A DNA stretch of 64,000 bases, from the NCBI GenBank assembly GCA_014529385.2, contig CM043971.1:31515209-31579208 (forward strand), in the 5' to 3' direction. The DNA is from Adiantum capillus-veneris. Its lineage: Eukaryota > Streptophyta > Polypodiopsida > Polypodiales > Pteridaceae. The notes under the pieces are model-generated. The model did not search any database and was not told the origin of the DNA. It was given only the letters and a program-made list of their open reading frames with translations. How positions within the stretch are numbered: the first letter of the stretch is position 1; each line of letters opens with the position of its first letter. Shown here piece by piece: positions 11,016 to 22,660 of the stretch. The translations under genes and the position numbers were made by a program.

Positions 11016-11618
11016 CTCCCATACCTCCTTTACTTTGGTTGGCCTTGGAAGTGTAGTAATCGCTTGTATTTTATCTTGATCACTGGAAATCCCATTTTGG
11101 GACTCAATGTGTCCCAAGGTTTTACCTTGTCTTACCATGAAGACACATTTCTCAGGGTTTAAGCAAATATGATAAGATATGCACTTCTCAAAGACTTTCT
11201 CCAAGTGTGTTGTGTGCTCATTTCTCAATTGACAATGCACGCACAAATCATCCATGTATATTTCCATCCAAAAAATATCTGAGATACTTCTTGAATGCAT
11301 AACTCATTAGTCTCTAGAAGGTGGTAGGTGCATCACCCTATATGCAAATATGTCCCACTTTGTTGCAAAGGCCGTCTTATGGTGATCTTCTTGTTTAATG
11401 GTTAACTGGTTGTATCTTGAGAACCCGTCCAAAAAACTATAAGCTTCTTTTCCTGCAACTCTCTCAATCACATGATCTGTTATTGATAGGGAAGAGTTGT
11501 CTCTGATGGTAGCAGCATTTACTTGTTTGAGATTCACACAGACTCATAGTTTTCCATTTTTCTTGGGCACTACCACAAAAGGAGACACCCAATTGGTGTG
11601 TTCAATCTCATAGATAAA
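11016..11618 (-). pseudogene. reverse transcriptase domain (E2)
   Basis: Minus-strand RT of E2. It opens at 11618 with IYEIEHTNWVSPFVVVPKKN, the first conserved block. It continues with CVNLKQVNAATIRDNSSLSI, VIERVAGKEAYSFLDGFSRY and the catalytic IYMDDLCVH (about 11262-11236). It ends with CVFMVRQGKTLGHI and LPRPTKVKEV. It is very close to E1 RT (LERVAGKRAYSLLDGFSGYN, IYMDDLCVHS). One frameshift lies at about 11305. The 5' part of the reading frame is not upstream: the NA element's LTR starts at 11619, and the matching upstream part of E2 (linker, protease, gag) lies at 57793-62140. Confidence 0.8.
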
Positions 11619-12522
11619 TGTTAACTGAGTCAACGTCAGTTAACGGAAGCTGCTAAAGACCGAAGATGTACGGATGCACATCAAAGATCAACATGAAGAA
11701 GCAGTATAGATTGGAGTTACACATTTTTCACATTTTCCCAAAATGGTCACGTATTGTAAATTCCTGATTTATTTCAAGCCATTGTAATATTTTAATGCGT
11801 TACTGGCTCAATGCGAGTTCCAAGCTATAAAGAACAAGTCAGCAGTGTACCTAGGTTGCAGATTCAGTAAGTGGTGGGCGCTCGTACATTGCATATTTTT
11901 ACCCTAGGTATATAAGGCAATGTGTAAAAGAAATTAGGGTTCTCAAGCTCATTTGTTGAGAGCACTCTTTGGTGAGAGCTCTTGAGGTGTATGGCCATGG
12001 AGTCCTTGAGCTTCTCCTTGATCATGTGACTTGGTTAACACTAATCAATGCTTAATTCTCTTTCACTATGCCTCTCTCATGCTTCTTATGATTGCCTACG
12101 ATGCTTTGATTAGCTAGATCTTAGCGAATTAGTGATTAATCCCTCTCTAATCTTGTGTGACTGCCCTCTTTTGCTTGTGTGTGCATGTAGGTTTGATTGG
12201 AGTGTGGTGCTCGATAGATCTATGTGTGTGTGTGCTTATGATTAGTGTGTTGCATGATAGGATTAGTATTGTGTGCATCTTGCAATCCTTGGTGTGTGTA
12301 ATTGGGTTGAGTAAAGGTGAAGAAAAGTGGATGTGGAGATTGCCCATCATTGTGGCTTAGCTCCTCCATAGGCCGAGAAGCTCACCTCGTAGAGTCAACC
12401 ATTGTGTTGCCATGATTATCTCACTAATCGTGTGAGTGTTTCCATGCCCTAGCCGGGTAGCTCATCCCTCCGGATTGATGATTTTGTTGGTCATTGGAGT
12501 TATGCAATGATGGAAACCCCCA
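11619..12522 (+). repeat. 5' LTR of element NA
   Basis: Begins TGTTAACTGAGTCAACG and ends AAACCCCCA before a tRNA-Asp-type primer site. A second copy at 48863-49223 plus 57443-57792 matches closely (GATCAACATGAAGAAGCAGT, TTCACATTTTCCCAAAATGG, GGGTTCTCAAGCTCATTTGT). The uninterrupted site TTGTTGAGAGCACTCTTT at 11953-11970 is the empty-site version of the hAT insertion in the other copy. The exact right end is an estimate. Confidence 0.8.
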
Positions 12523-12527
12523 AAATT

Positions 12528-12545
12528 TGGCACCGTTTTTGGGGA
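12528..12545 (+). other. primer-binding site of NA (tRNA-Asp type)
   Basis: TGGCACCGTTTTTGGGGA resembles TGGCGCCGTTGCCGGGGA, complementary to the 3' end of plant tRNA-Asp and typical of Athila/Tat elements. Confidence 0.65.
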
Positions 12546-14233
12546 CGATGGCCTACACTAGTGTAATTGTGGCATAATCGAATGTGTTTCCTCACTAATT
12601 TCACTTGTGTATTTATGTTTTTGTGGATTTCGGATGTGTGTACATGAAGCAACGTGTGCATTTTTTTATTAATTTATCACCGTATCTTACCAAATGTGTG
12701 TTTAGAGACTCTAATTTTACACTAACCCCTTGTTAATTTGACTAATTTTGCTAATTTACAAAATAATTTGCTACCAAGGATTGGAGCTTTCAACCGTCAA
12801 TCGATCTTCATTGGAAAGATAATCAAGGTGATATTTACAACCCCAACAGAATCTAAACATGTGTAGAATTGTGTAGAGACTCCACCATGATGCAATGTAA
12901 TGTTGATGCTATGTTATTGCAATGCAATGTTGATGCTATGATGCTATTCGTTTTCATGTCGTCGTCATGCCGAAATTTTCCAGATTTGGTGGCGTATAAA
13001 ATTGACAAGTTCAATTGTTAATTGGTGAATGTGCGTTACTAATTATGTGCATAATTGATCTAATTGCATGCTTGAATGGTCAATTGCAAGTGTGTGTGCA
13101 CTAAAATCAAGTGTGTATGCATTCTAATTGAGTGTGTGTATGCCTAATTTTAAGTGTGTGTGCACTATTTTGCTTTGTGCACCTAAAAATCAATGTGTGC
13201 TTAATGATTTTTCAATTGTGATGATTGATTTGTATTGTGGTAATGCCCAACTAGAGATTTGTGAAATCACATTGCAATTTTGACAAGATTAACCCTTTTG
13301 TGTGCGCACCTAAAGATTGGTAAAAACTGTCAATTATTAGTGTGTATGTGTGTGCACGCGCCTAAAAAGTGCTTAATGTGCATGATTAATTTAATTTTTG
13401 ATTGCATATTTGATGTGTATAACGGTTAATTGTTGCGTTTTTAGCTCAAAACAGGGATTTACACACTCCAATTGCGTCAAATTGACCTAATTTTGCCGAT
13501 TTAATTGCCTAGTTTGGATTTTATTGATCAAAGTATTTGGCAATTGAATTGATGTGATTTTATAATTTTATTTGGTTGCACTCATCTCTATGTGTGGAGA
13601 ATTTTCAGAATTTTTTTGGGTATTCTTCGGATAATTTTTGTAATCTTTTGGCAATTTTTTGTTAATTTTTGTTTAGTTCCGTAAAAAATTGATATCATGT
13701 GATCTTTATAAGTTGTTTTGTGTGCGTATTTACAGCATCATTTTGAGCGCATTTGTGTCCTCCTTGGTCGAATTTTGAGCGTTTCGCTATTTTCGGGGAT
13801 TGGGTTGTTGATTTTGTCGTAAATCGTATTCTTGATAAAAACTGCTATTTTTGATGTGCTTATGCGTGTCAAAAGTGTTCGATTGTGATTGTGGATGAAT
13901 TTTAAAGATTTCTAGAATTTTCCATGAATTTTTTGGTAATTTTTGAGATTTTTGGATGATTTTTTGTGTTCTTGGGTGATTTTCGGCCTAATTTTGGCAC
14001 TTTTGGACGTTCAAAAATTAAAAAAAAGAGATTTTTGAGCTTCGGTGTAGATCGACAGGATTTTCCAAACCTTGGACTGCGGTCTGATATGGCGTGGATG
14101 TTCGTGACAAACTCAACGGTGATTTTTTATTTTTTGTGGGCTCGCGTTGCCGCGTCGAAAAGTGTTGACTCTCTCCCTTGCTCCCTTGTCACTTCCTCCT
14201 GCGCACCAACTACAGCACGCCACCTCTGCGGCG

Positions 14234-14240
14234 ATAAGTA

Positions 14241-14300
<60 letters not shown>
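14234..14300. repeat. (CT)n microsatellite
   Basis: About 65 bases, nearly pure CT, inside the NA leader. Confidence 0.9.
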
Positions 14301-14302
<2 letters not shown>

Positions 14303-14447
14303 TGCACGCCAGGTCACTGTCATTCTCTCTCTAACTTTTTCTCTCTCGTCTCCCTCCTCTGTACGCGTGAACGTCGTCAACCACCGCACACACACACACA
14401 CATGCATGAACACACCCCTACACACACAATTCATTAAGCTACAAGAA

Positions 14448-14464
14448 GGGGGGGGGGGGGGGGG
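14448..14464. repeat. 17-bp poly-G homopolymer
   Basis: Uninterrupted G17. Its length is prone to sequencing error. Confidence 0.85.
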
Positions 14465-15539
14465 ACCTCGGTTTCTTTCTTTCCTCAATGGCTGCGTGCC
14501 GGAGCCTTGTCTTTTTCCTTTTTTTGTGTCATTGACTTTTTTATTCATTTCATTTTGTTTCTTTTCAATTTCATTTCATTTCATTTTCATTCTCTTTAAA
14601 TTTCATTTCATTTCAATTCAATTTCATTTTCTTTTCTCTCACTTTCATTTCATTTATTTGTATATTAGTCAAAAATAAAAATACAAAAATCACAAAAAAC
14701 TTTAAATATCACAAAAAATAATTAAAAAAACAAAAAAAGGTTTTTAAATTTACAAAAAATTAGAAAACTCATCAAAAATTTATTAAAAAATCAAAAACCT
14801 TACAAAAAATCAAAATCACACAGATAAATTCCTAAAAACTATAGAAAATTCATAAAAGCTCAAAAATTCATTAAAAAATAAAAAATTGATCGAAAAAATT
14901 ACAATAAATCAATAAAAATTTTAAAAAACTTTAAAAATACCATAAAAATTAGAAAATTATCAAAAAAAATCTTAAAAGTCAAAACTTTCTAAATTTTTTT
15001 ATAAAAGATCGTTGAAAAAGCCACAAAGAGGTACAAAAGCAAAATAGTGAAGTGGGAAGAGCCGCACATCGAGAAAACCACGCAAAAGTGGACAAGTAAA
15101 AAAAAATGAAGTCGAAAAATTACACCGCGCAAAAGCGAGCAAAAAGACCAACTCAAAGCCGTGAGCGGTAGAAAATTTTTAAAGTTGTCAAAATCAAGTG
15201 TGCAAATTGAGCTTCTAGTTGGACAGACAAGGGCACAAATCACATTGAATTGTAAGATAGGCTATTCAAGGCCCAGATTTTTATCATTTCAAAGGCCCAA
15301 ATCAATTCCGAAACTTTCAAGCTAGAGTTAATCAATGCTTGTGAGTCTGAAGAGCAATCAATTGCAAAAGTGCTTCTGTTGAAGCAGTCTTATCAAAGCC
15401 GAGCAGGAGAAATTCTGCTAATCACTTCCAGGATCTATAAAGAGACAATTTTTGTAGTTTGAGCCAACATGGACTCAAATTGAGCCGAGAGTTCAAGTAC
15501 AGCAGAGCAAGTTAGTAGCATTAGCAACACAGGTACAAG

Positions 15540-15990
15540 TGGTGCAACAGAGCAGATTTTACAGCTATATGGCTACAATGGGGATAAATCTTTGTACACA
15601 GATTCAGAAGGCCGTAGATACTTGATGAGCAATAAAAGTAGCACAGGAGCCAAGATCCTATTGATCAGAGTGAAGCCAAATTCAAAGAACTCCCAGATGT
15701 TCATAGATTTTAGTGGAGCCAAGTATTGCAAGCTCAAAGATAAAGTGCTGATAGAAGTTCAAAAAGTCAACCCAAATGGTTATCCAAAAATCTGTACAAG
15801 CTAGCAAAACATATATCCAGTGCATATGCAATTAGGGTCATTGTACATGGATTACAGTGGTCAGATATATAGTCAAGAACTAGAAATGAAAGATCCAATA
15901 GATCAACCAATAGAAGCCAGTCTAATTGGAGAACCAAGCCAAAGACGGTACAAAGGTCAAGACAGAGCACTCTACAGCTTGATGCTTAGT
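15540..15990 (+). pseudogene. gag N-terminal-like module of NA with YxDxxG repeats
   Basis: A mostly open frame (stop at 15802-15804) that shows an imperfect repeat: SLYTDSEGRRYLMS (about 15590), QMFIDFSGAKYCKL (about 15697) and SLYMDYSGQIYSQE (about 15838). The same pattern occurs at the N-terminus of E1 gag (LVYSDYRGCKCIC, VYDDGDRFRDEKGNHYLI, FVDRYGREYKRI). I infer that this is the surviving start of the NA gag-like protein. Its biochemical role is unknown. The frame is cut off by the CV LTR at 16106 and the NA sequence resumes at 45624. Confidence 0.4.
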
Positions 15991-16105
15991 GTTCTATTTT
16001 TGTGCTTGCCAAGTTGTTCCCCATTGTAGCCATATAATGTTAACAACTTGCCAAGTTGTTCCCCTGGCTAGAGCTTGACATGACAGAACCAAATGAAATA
16101 CCACC

Positions 16106-16479
16106 TGTCATAACAACTAATATCTAATTCTCCTAAATGATTTTCTCATGTTAAACTGATCATTTAATATGGGGAAGTGCCAGGGGAGAAAAAGCTAGAA
16201 TATTGGTTAAGGTGGCAGACCCGCCACAATAGGGATCCAAAGGAGGGAAAAAGGGATCCAAAGGGGGGGCCATTTGCAAAAGAGCAAGGTGCAACAATGG
16301 GCTTAAAAGACCCTAAGGTTCAGCCCATTAAGACTTCCAAAATGCTAAGGTTCCAAAATTCAAAAGTTGTGTCCAAAGGTCAAAAGCCTAGGAAAATTGG
16401 ATGCTTTGTGTGTGCTCAAAAAGTCTTCATGCATCCCTACATAGGAGGGGGTGATCCCTAGAAGTAGGAGATGAGAGAG

Positions 16480-16513
<34 letters not shown>

Positions 16514-17704
16514 GCTCCTTTACACAAAGGGAAAGAGGGACACATGTCATCACCCTGGCCCAAATGCCCACAAGGTGTACTCAAATCCTATTGGATGGCC
16601 ATGGAGGTGGACCAATGAGAATTAGGCTAGAGTAAATCTATTTTAATTAATTTAAAAACACTTAGTAGAAGAACCAATAAGAAAGCTCTCTAGAAGACTA
16701 TTGGACAGTCTCTCGAGGGGTCCAATGAGCATTCAACATCCCAATGGCTTTCCTGATTGTTGTTGGCCACGATACAAAGGGGTCCAATGAGAGTTTAGTT
16801 GCATTGATTAATTACCTAAAGTTCTCACAAAAGGGGAAAGGGGGACACATGTCATAAGGCTATCACTTATGCTGCTTAAATTTTATTGACTCAGCCTGGC
16901 ATGGGCCAATAGGGTGTGAGCATGAGCAAATAGCAAGAGGGGTCGACCAAGAGAGAGAGGGGGCTGATTTTTCAAAGGGATTATTGCATACACACTCACA
17001 CTAGTCCATGTGTGGAGTAAGAAGACTCTCTCTCTCCTTCTCAAGATTTAATGGAAAGCTTATCACTTACTCCAAGCTTGTGATAAGGGAGGCCTACACC
17101 AACAACTCTTGGCTTTGTGATGAAATCCAACCAAGAGCCAAGCTTCAATGCATGCTCATATCCTCTACCATGATAATTACTAAGCTAAGCTATGCTAATG
17201 TGAGTGATTATGTGAGGAGATGTACATCTTTCTCGTAAGACTACTCCTTCTTCCTCTAAATCTACTTTCATACCCCGCTAGCTCTCACCATCTTCGAAGG
17301 TGTGTGAAGTCTTGGGTATGAGATCGTGAGGGAATTGATGTTGTGTTTAATAAGTGTTTTTCTTAGTGCTTGAAGTTTCCATCTTCATTGCACTAGCTAG
17401 TATTGAAGGAACACAAAGAATTGTATAGCAAAATGTCTCTCTTGATGGGAGAAACCATAATACAAAGCCTTTTGGAGGGGGGACCGGCTCCAAGTAAATC
17501 CGGTCCTCAACTGTTCTCAATAACTTAATTTCCCTCTCTCTTTTGAAGTATAGTTCATGCTATCTAACTAGTTGTTATACTTTTTGTTTCTCTCTCCACC
17601 CAAGCACTCTTGTTATTCTCATTAGAACTCTATTCTAATGAAATGCTCACTATGTTCATGTTATTTTCCGCTACACACAAGTTACTAGGCCATTAAATGT
17701 TACA
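16106..17704 (+). repeat. 5' LTR of chromovirus CV
   Basis: Starts TGTCATAACAACTAATATC and ends AAATGTTACA. A close copy is at 42100-43685 and an inverted fragment at 8487-9325. It contains a (CA)n tract at 16484-16512 that is much shorter in the second copy. Three TE-family phrases recur in all copies (GGTCGACC, GGGGACCGGCTCC, GCTACACACAAGTTACTA). Confidence 0.85.
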
Positions 17705-17705
17705 T

Positions 17706-17717
17706 TGGTATTAGAGA
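17706..17717 (+). other. primer-binding site of CV (tRNA-Met type)
   Basis: TGGTATTAGAGA, one base after the LTR end, resembles the initiator tRNA-Met primer site TGGTATCAGAGC. Confidence 0.7.
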
Positions 17718-18103
17718 AAAAGGTTTCTCTTTTCTTGCTCAAGAAGGGAGGTCCCCAAGCTAGCTATAAATGGTTGGTACTATTAATTGCATTTGAGTAA
17801 GTAGAATAGGGATTTTTAACCTTGCAGTGCGCCTGCCTTCCTGCAAATAACGGAGCATCACCGTCAAGAGCTATGGTCTTAATAGTGGATTCCTATGGGG
17901 CTTGCCTTCTGCTTAACCACTATTGAGCTATTAGAAGCTTGACAGGAGCCGATGCTATTTTGATGTTGAACGACCCTCTCTTCTATTCCTTGCAATTACT
18001 GGTATTCGAGCCACGTGTACAGTGCTTGAGTGCTTTTTCTAAAGGGTAAAGAGGAGTAGCAACTAGGGCTTGAAGTGCCAAAGTACACCTAAAAGTTGTT
18101 AGA

Positions 18104-19690
18104 ATGGTTGACAATAGTAAAGAGAGTGAAAAATGTTGATAACTTGGATTTTGCTAATGAGAAGGCTGTTAATAGTGCTCCGATGCTTGTTAACTATCTT
18201 GTTTCTAGGCTTCAACAAGCCATGGGCAATCCATCCCTCCAAAGTGAAGTGTAATGGCAGCTTCGTGCTCATGGGATTCTCCAAGCTTCCCACCATGACG
18301 AGAGAGCACCTAGGAAGTCTCCTTGCGAGACTTCCAAAAGAGGCCTCTCTCCAATTTGGGAAGAAGAAGAGGATCTATACGAAGTGCTCAAAAATTTGCT
18401 TCTTGATGATGCATCTCCTTCTCAAAGGAGAACTCAAGAGCCCCCATTGAAGGAATGAGAAAGAAGTGAGTCTCTTGCCACCTTGACGGAGATGGCTCCA
18501 CGAAGACGGCGGACTAAACGCTCTCCATCACCTCCAAAAGGAGAAGACCATCACACTATTCTCCACACCATAATTCAAAGAGGGATGACAAAAAGCAAGA
18601 GAAGAAAAAGGCGAGAAAGAGGACACCCTCTTCTCCATCTTCTTCATCCTCTTCCTCTTATGAAAGTGATGGTGCAGACAAAGAAGATCAAGGCAAGAAA
18701 AATGCGAGAAAGAGGTCACCCTGGTCTCCATCTTCCTCAAATTATTTATCTTCTAAAGAAAGTGGTGGTGCAACTTTTGAACCATCAAAAAGAAGAGGCC
18801 ATAGGAAATCCTATGCCGGGTGGAAGAGGTCATCCAAGCTCAAGAAGTTCAAAGAGGGAGGGAAGAGCATCTCTTTCCTTACCTAAAATGGCACCTTTGG
18901 TGCTACGGACAAAGTCTTGGCATTTATCCAACAATTTGATGTGGCCATTGGAGATGAGGGCTTCGCGGAGTCCTCTAAGCTATGCCATGTAGCTATGCAC
19001 TTTCAAAAGTCCGCCAGGCAATGGTGGTCTAGCCTACGGGCCAACAGTGAAGCTCCATGAATCGAACATGGAAAGCTTTAAGAGTTTCCATTATGAAGCA
19101 GTTTTTGGCCACTGATGCCAAAGACAAAGTACTCGCTGAATGGCGAAGCTTGAAGCTCTCTCCCTACGAATCCATTCACAAATATGTAGATAAATTTTGG
19201 ACTTACAACTCAAATCCACTGTCTTCAAAAAGTTGGATTTTGGAGAGAAAAAGCAGGAATTTTGTGCGGGCTTAACTGAAGAAATGGTGGAGTATGTCAA
19301 CTCCCAAAGGCCATGCACCATATCGGCGGTTATACAGCATACAATGGTGGCTTCTCGAATCAATTTCCAAACAGGTGCTAAGAGAAATTCTAAGCCCACA
19401 AAAAACAAGGTTTCCAATGATTCTAAGGGGAAGGACAATGTCCAAAAGTCTCCTAAGGGCAATTCCAACAAAACTAAGGAGAAGGGAGATTACAAAGGCA
19501 AAAACAAACTCTCTCCTGAAGAGCTTGAGCGTTATCGCAAGGATAACCGTTGTTTCAAGTGCGCGAGCAAGGGTATGCGTACCACGCTTGTCCCCAAAAG
19601 AACACCTGTCATGAACCTCCTAGATCTACCTTGGTCAAAATCCAAGAGGAGGAAACTCACCACAAAGGATCTCGTCTATGCCATGCTTGG
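18104..19690 (+). pseudogene. gag of chromovirus CV, first copy
   Basis: Structural Gag protein, broken by several frameshifts. It starts MVDNSKESE at 18104. The true frame then shifts to NLDFANEKAVNSAPMLVNYL and EEEEDLYEVLKNLLLDDA. A Lys/Arg/Ser-rich segment (KKKARKRTPSSPSSSS) comes next. The Gag domain follows with NGTFGATDKVLAFIQQFD, HFQKSARQWWSSLR, LATDAKDKVLAEWRSLKLSP and FCAGLTEEMVEYVNSQRP. At the end, CFKC..EQGYAYHACPQ (about 19550-19600) is a zinc knuckle whose His has become Tyr. The most common apparent frames (RKRRRERG type) are out-of-frame reads of the Ser/Lys segment. Compare the second copy at 44088-45623. Confidence 0.75.
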
Positions 19691-20080
19691 AGAAAGGTAA
19701 GAGAACATGATGCTTTTATTCTCTTTGACCCTGGTTCTACTCACAATTTCATATCCATAGAGTTGGCCACCAAGCTAGGCATACAAGCTTATGAGATGGG
19801 AGATGTCCTACCTGCAGATGGTGCTTTCAAGGGGCAAGGAGCTTCAGTCACTCCCTTAATCAGGATATTGAGGCTCCATGTCCAAAGCTATGTAGACAAA
19901 GAGGACTTCTTTATCTCTCCTCTCAAGCACGAGGATGTAATCGTAGGGGCACCATGGTTTGATCGCATGGCTACCGATGTTAAATTCCCTGAAAGGAGAA
20001 TCTAGTTTAGGTTCAGGAAAAAAGATATGTACATAGATGCGAAGCAAATGGGTAACACCATACCCATTGTACATATGCAA
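19691..20080 (+). pseudogene. retropepsin of CV
   Basis: Aspartic protease of the chromovirus Pol. The catalytic loop reads ILFDPGSTHNFIS (about 19720-19758), with DPGS for the usual DSGA/DSGS. The second half has LKHEDVIVGAPWFDRMATDV, the ILGxxWL region. The reading frame joins gag near the zinc knuckle and stops at 20003, so the link to RT is broken. Confidence 0.7.
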
Positions 20081-20280
20081 GCTTTCAATAAGTCAATAAA
20101 GAGCTCTATTTCATGATTTTTGTTAAAGATTCTCAAAATGAACCTAATGTTTTAGCAAAAGAAAATATACACACTAGAGTTATCCAATTTTCTCAAGGGG
20201 TTTCAAGATGTCTTTATTGACAACATCCCTTGTGAGCTACCTCCTAAATGAGGCAATGATGACCATGCAATTGAAATTCT

Positions 20281-20980
20281 TCCAGGAATTTCACCGCCTA
20301 ATAAACCTCCTTAGAGAGTTTCTCAAGCTCAACAAGAGGAGATTATGCGGCAAGTACATGAGTTAGTTGAGAAGGGCATGGTTAGGCCTAGCTCATCTCC
20401 ATTTTGTTCTCATGTGCTATTAGTGCAAAAGAAAGACGGCACATATCGTATGTGTGTCGACTATAGAGCACTAAATAGGATCACTGTCAAGAATAGGTTT
20501 CCCATTCCACGGGTAGAAGGCCTATTTGATAAGCTACAAGGGTCCACCTACTTTAGTAGGATTGATTTAAAAAGTGGCTATCATCAAATAAGAAATGTTG
20601 ATCAAGACATTGTAAAGACCGCATTTCGCACTACTTTTGGTGTTTACAAATAAATTGTCATGCCTTTTGGCTTGACCAATGCACCAACCACATTCAACCG
20701 CTTGATGGAGAAGCTATTTAGGCCTCACCAAACCTTTACTGGAGTGTTCTTTGATGATATCATCATCCACTCTAATTCATTACACGAACACAAGCAACAC
20801 CTCTAGGTAATATCTCAAGTTTTAAGAGAGAATAAACTTTATGTTGATCAAAAGAAAAGTGATTTTTTCTTACAAGAGATTCAGTATTGAGATCACATTA
20901 TATCTCAATATGACATCCAAATGGATCCATAAAAATTAGAGGTAATAAAAGGATGGCCTAAACCAAGGAATCTTCATGGA
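20281..20980 (+). pseudogene. reverse transcriptase of CV
   Basis: RT domain of Ty3/gypsy type. In order I see MVRPSSSPFCSHVLLVQKKD, MCVDYRALNRITVKNRFPIP, FDKLQGSTYFSRIDLKSGYH, MPFGLTNAPTTFNRLM and GVFFDDIIIHS. The last is the catalytic box, with FFDD in place of YVDD/YIDD. Premature stops lie after FGVYK (20651), near 20804 and 20888, and at 20930. The protein therefore cannot be made as one piece. Confidence 0.8.
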
Positions 20981-21540
20981 CTAAGAAGCTTTATAGGTAT
21001 GTGTGCATACTATAGACGCTTCATAGAAAAGTTCTCACAAATTGCAGGACCATTACATGACCTAACAAAGAAAAAAGTTAGGTATACATGGTCTACCAAG
21101 GACAACAATGCTTTTGAAAAACTTAAAGAAAATCTTATCTCTCAACCTATGCTTACACTACCAGATCCCTCAAAGCCATTTGAGGTCCAATGTGATGCTT
21201 GTGGTGATTGCCTTGGAGCTATTTTGATCCAAGAAGGGCACGCCATAGCCTATGAAAGTCGAAGGCTCGACCCTATTGAGCAAGCGCTAGGCATATATGA
21301 AAAGGAACTCCTCGCATTTCTACATGCCTTAGACTCATGGAAGCACTATTTATTGGGGACTCCTTTCATTCTGCGAATGGATCACCAAAGTCTTAAGTAC
21401 TTCATGATGTAGACCAAGCTCTTTGACAAACAAATGAGGTGGGTAAATTTCCTTTCGCAATTTCATTTTCATATTGCTCACATTGCTGGCAAGCATAATC
21501 AAGTAGCCGATGCACTCTCAAGACGACCGAGAGTGAATGC
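20981..21540 (+). pseudogene. RNase H of CV
   Basis: Connection and RNase H domains: GMCAYYRRFIEKFSQIAGPL, then PFEVQCDACGDCLGAILIQE (first catalytic Asp), YEKELLAFLHALDSWKHYLL (Glu) and FILRMDHQSLKYFMM (Asp). HIAGKHNQVADALSRRP closes the domain. A TAG stop after YFMM (21410-21412) replaces what is normally a Gln codon. Confidence 0.8.
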
Positions 21541-22660
21541 GGTTTCCATCACAACTCACAATGATCTATCTTCTATGATAGATGAGTATGCTATTGATCC
21601 CGATTTTAGAGATGTGATTTCAGACCTTGCACTAGGGAAGAAAGAGGAACCATTTACTTTACAAGATGGTTATCTTCTCTATGGCAATATACTATGCGTT
21701 ACTAACTCACTCCGTGAGAAAGTAATGTATGAATCTCATGCTCCTCCTTATGCGGGGCATAGAGGGATTCAGTCTACCCTAAAAGGGATTGAAACATATT
21801 TCTATTGGCCTACCATGATAGAAAACATACAAGAGTATGTTTCTAAATGTGTGGTATGCCAAAAGAGTATGTTTGATAGAGGGAAGCAACCTGGATTGCT
21901 TCAACCTTTGCCAATCCCTAATTCACCATGGGAGAGCATTTCCATGGATTTTATCTTTGGATTGCCTAAGTCGATCCATAAAAAAACCGGAATATGGACA
22001 AAAGTAGATAGGTTCAGTAAACAAGCTCATTCTATACCTGTCAAAAAGACTATCAAAGCCCATCAAATGGCAACCCTTTTCATTTCAGAAATCTTCCAGT
22101 ACCATGGCTTGCCAATGTCCACAGTGTCGGATAGAGATCCTAGAATGACTAGTAATTCTGGAAGGGTCTCTTTGAGAATTTAGGAACAAGGCTAAACTTC
22201 TCTTCGGCCTATCACCCGCAAACGGATGGCCAAAGTGAAATAGCTAACCTAACAATTCTTGATCTACTAAAAGCCTATGTAACGGAAGTAGATCAAAGAT
22301 CCCAATGGGAGAAGTACTTACCCTTAGTGGAGTATGCTTAGAACAACATTGTACATACTTCCACGGGAAAATCACCTTTCGAGGTAATTGAGGGAAGATA
22401 AAAAAGTCCCCTGCTACTTAAGGTACAGGGGAAGATCTTTGCTGCAAATGAGTATAGCCGAGACCTACAAGAATCTTTTCAAAAGATTAAGGATGCTATC
22501 TCTATCTCACAACAAAGGAAAAAGGCTACTGCTGATAAGCATAGAAGAGCCCAAGACTTTAAAGAAAATGATTGGGTCTTACTCAAATTTCCCAAGGCTC
22601 GATTAAGGCACACAACGGGCAAGAATCCTACGGGACACCAAAAGTACTATGCTAAGTTAG
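21541..22660 (+). pseudogene. integrase of CV
   Basis: Inserts the cDNA into host DNA. Zinc module: HAPPYAGHRGIQ..., YWPTMIENIQEYVSKC and VCQK (21737-21866). Core: PWESISMDFIFGLPK supplies the first Asp (about 21945), and STVSDRDPRMTS the second (about 22125). A frameshift follows immediately. The last part continues in another frame: NFSSAYHPQTDGQSEIANLT (about 22195-22255), then AYVTEVDQRSQWEKYLPLVE, a stop in place of Trp, and NIVHTSTGKSPFEVIEG. Beyond it lies a Lys-rich tail (ADKHRRAQDF). Confidence 0.8.

Larger units (their letters stand above)
12546..15239 (+). other. untranslated leader of NA, low complexity
   Basis: No gene seen in 2.7 kb. It is T-rich with recurrent TGTGTG and ATTTTT, then holds a (CT)n tract (about 14240-14300), a CA tract (14388-14402) and a G17 run (14448-14464). 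TTTCATTTCATTT repeats (14540-14660) and an A-rich stretch of AAAAATNNNAAAA type (14670-14990) follow. Long simple-sequence leaders are common in Athila/Tat-group elements. Frames rich in Ser-Leu are microsatellite artefacts. Confidence 0.6.

Noticed and set aside
14147-14437. Small Ser-Leu proteins at 3570-3823, 14147-14437 and 57047-57298
   Set aside because: They are translations of CT microsatellites.
17706-17717. tRNA genes near the TGGTATC and TGGCACC sequences
   Set aside because: Only the 3'-end complement of a tRNA is present beside an LTR; no cloverleaf or anticodon stem is seen. These are primer-binding sites.
18483-18992. Arg-rich protein of 169 codons at 18483-18992 and its relative at 44557-44964
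   Set aside because: Both are out-of-frame reads of the Lys/Ser segment of gag; the correct frame is set by the flanking Gag domain.
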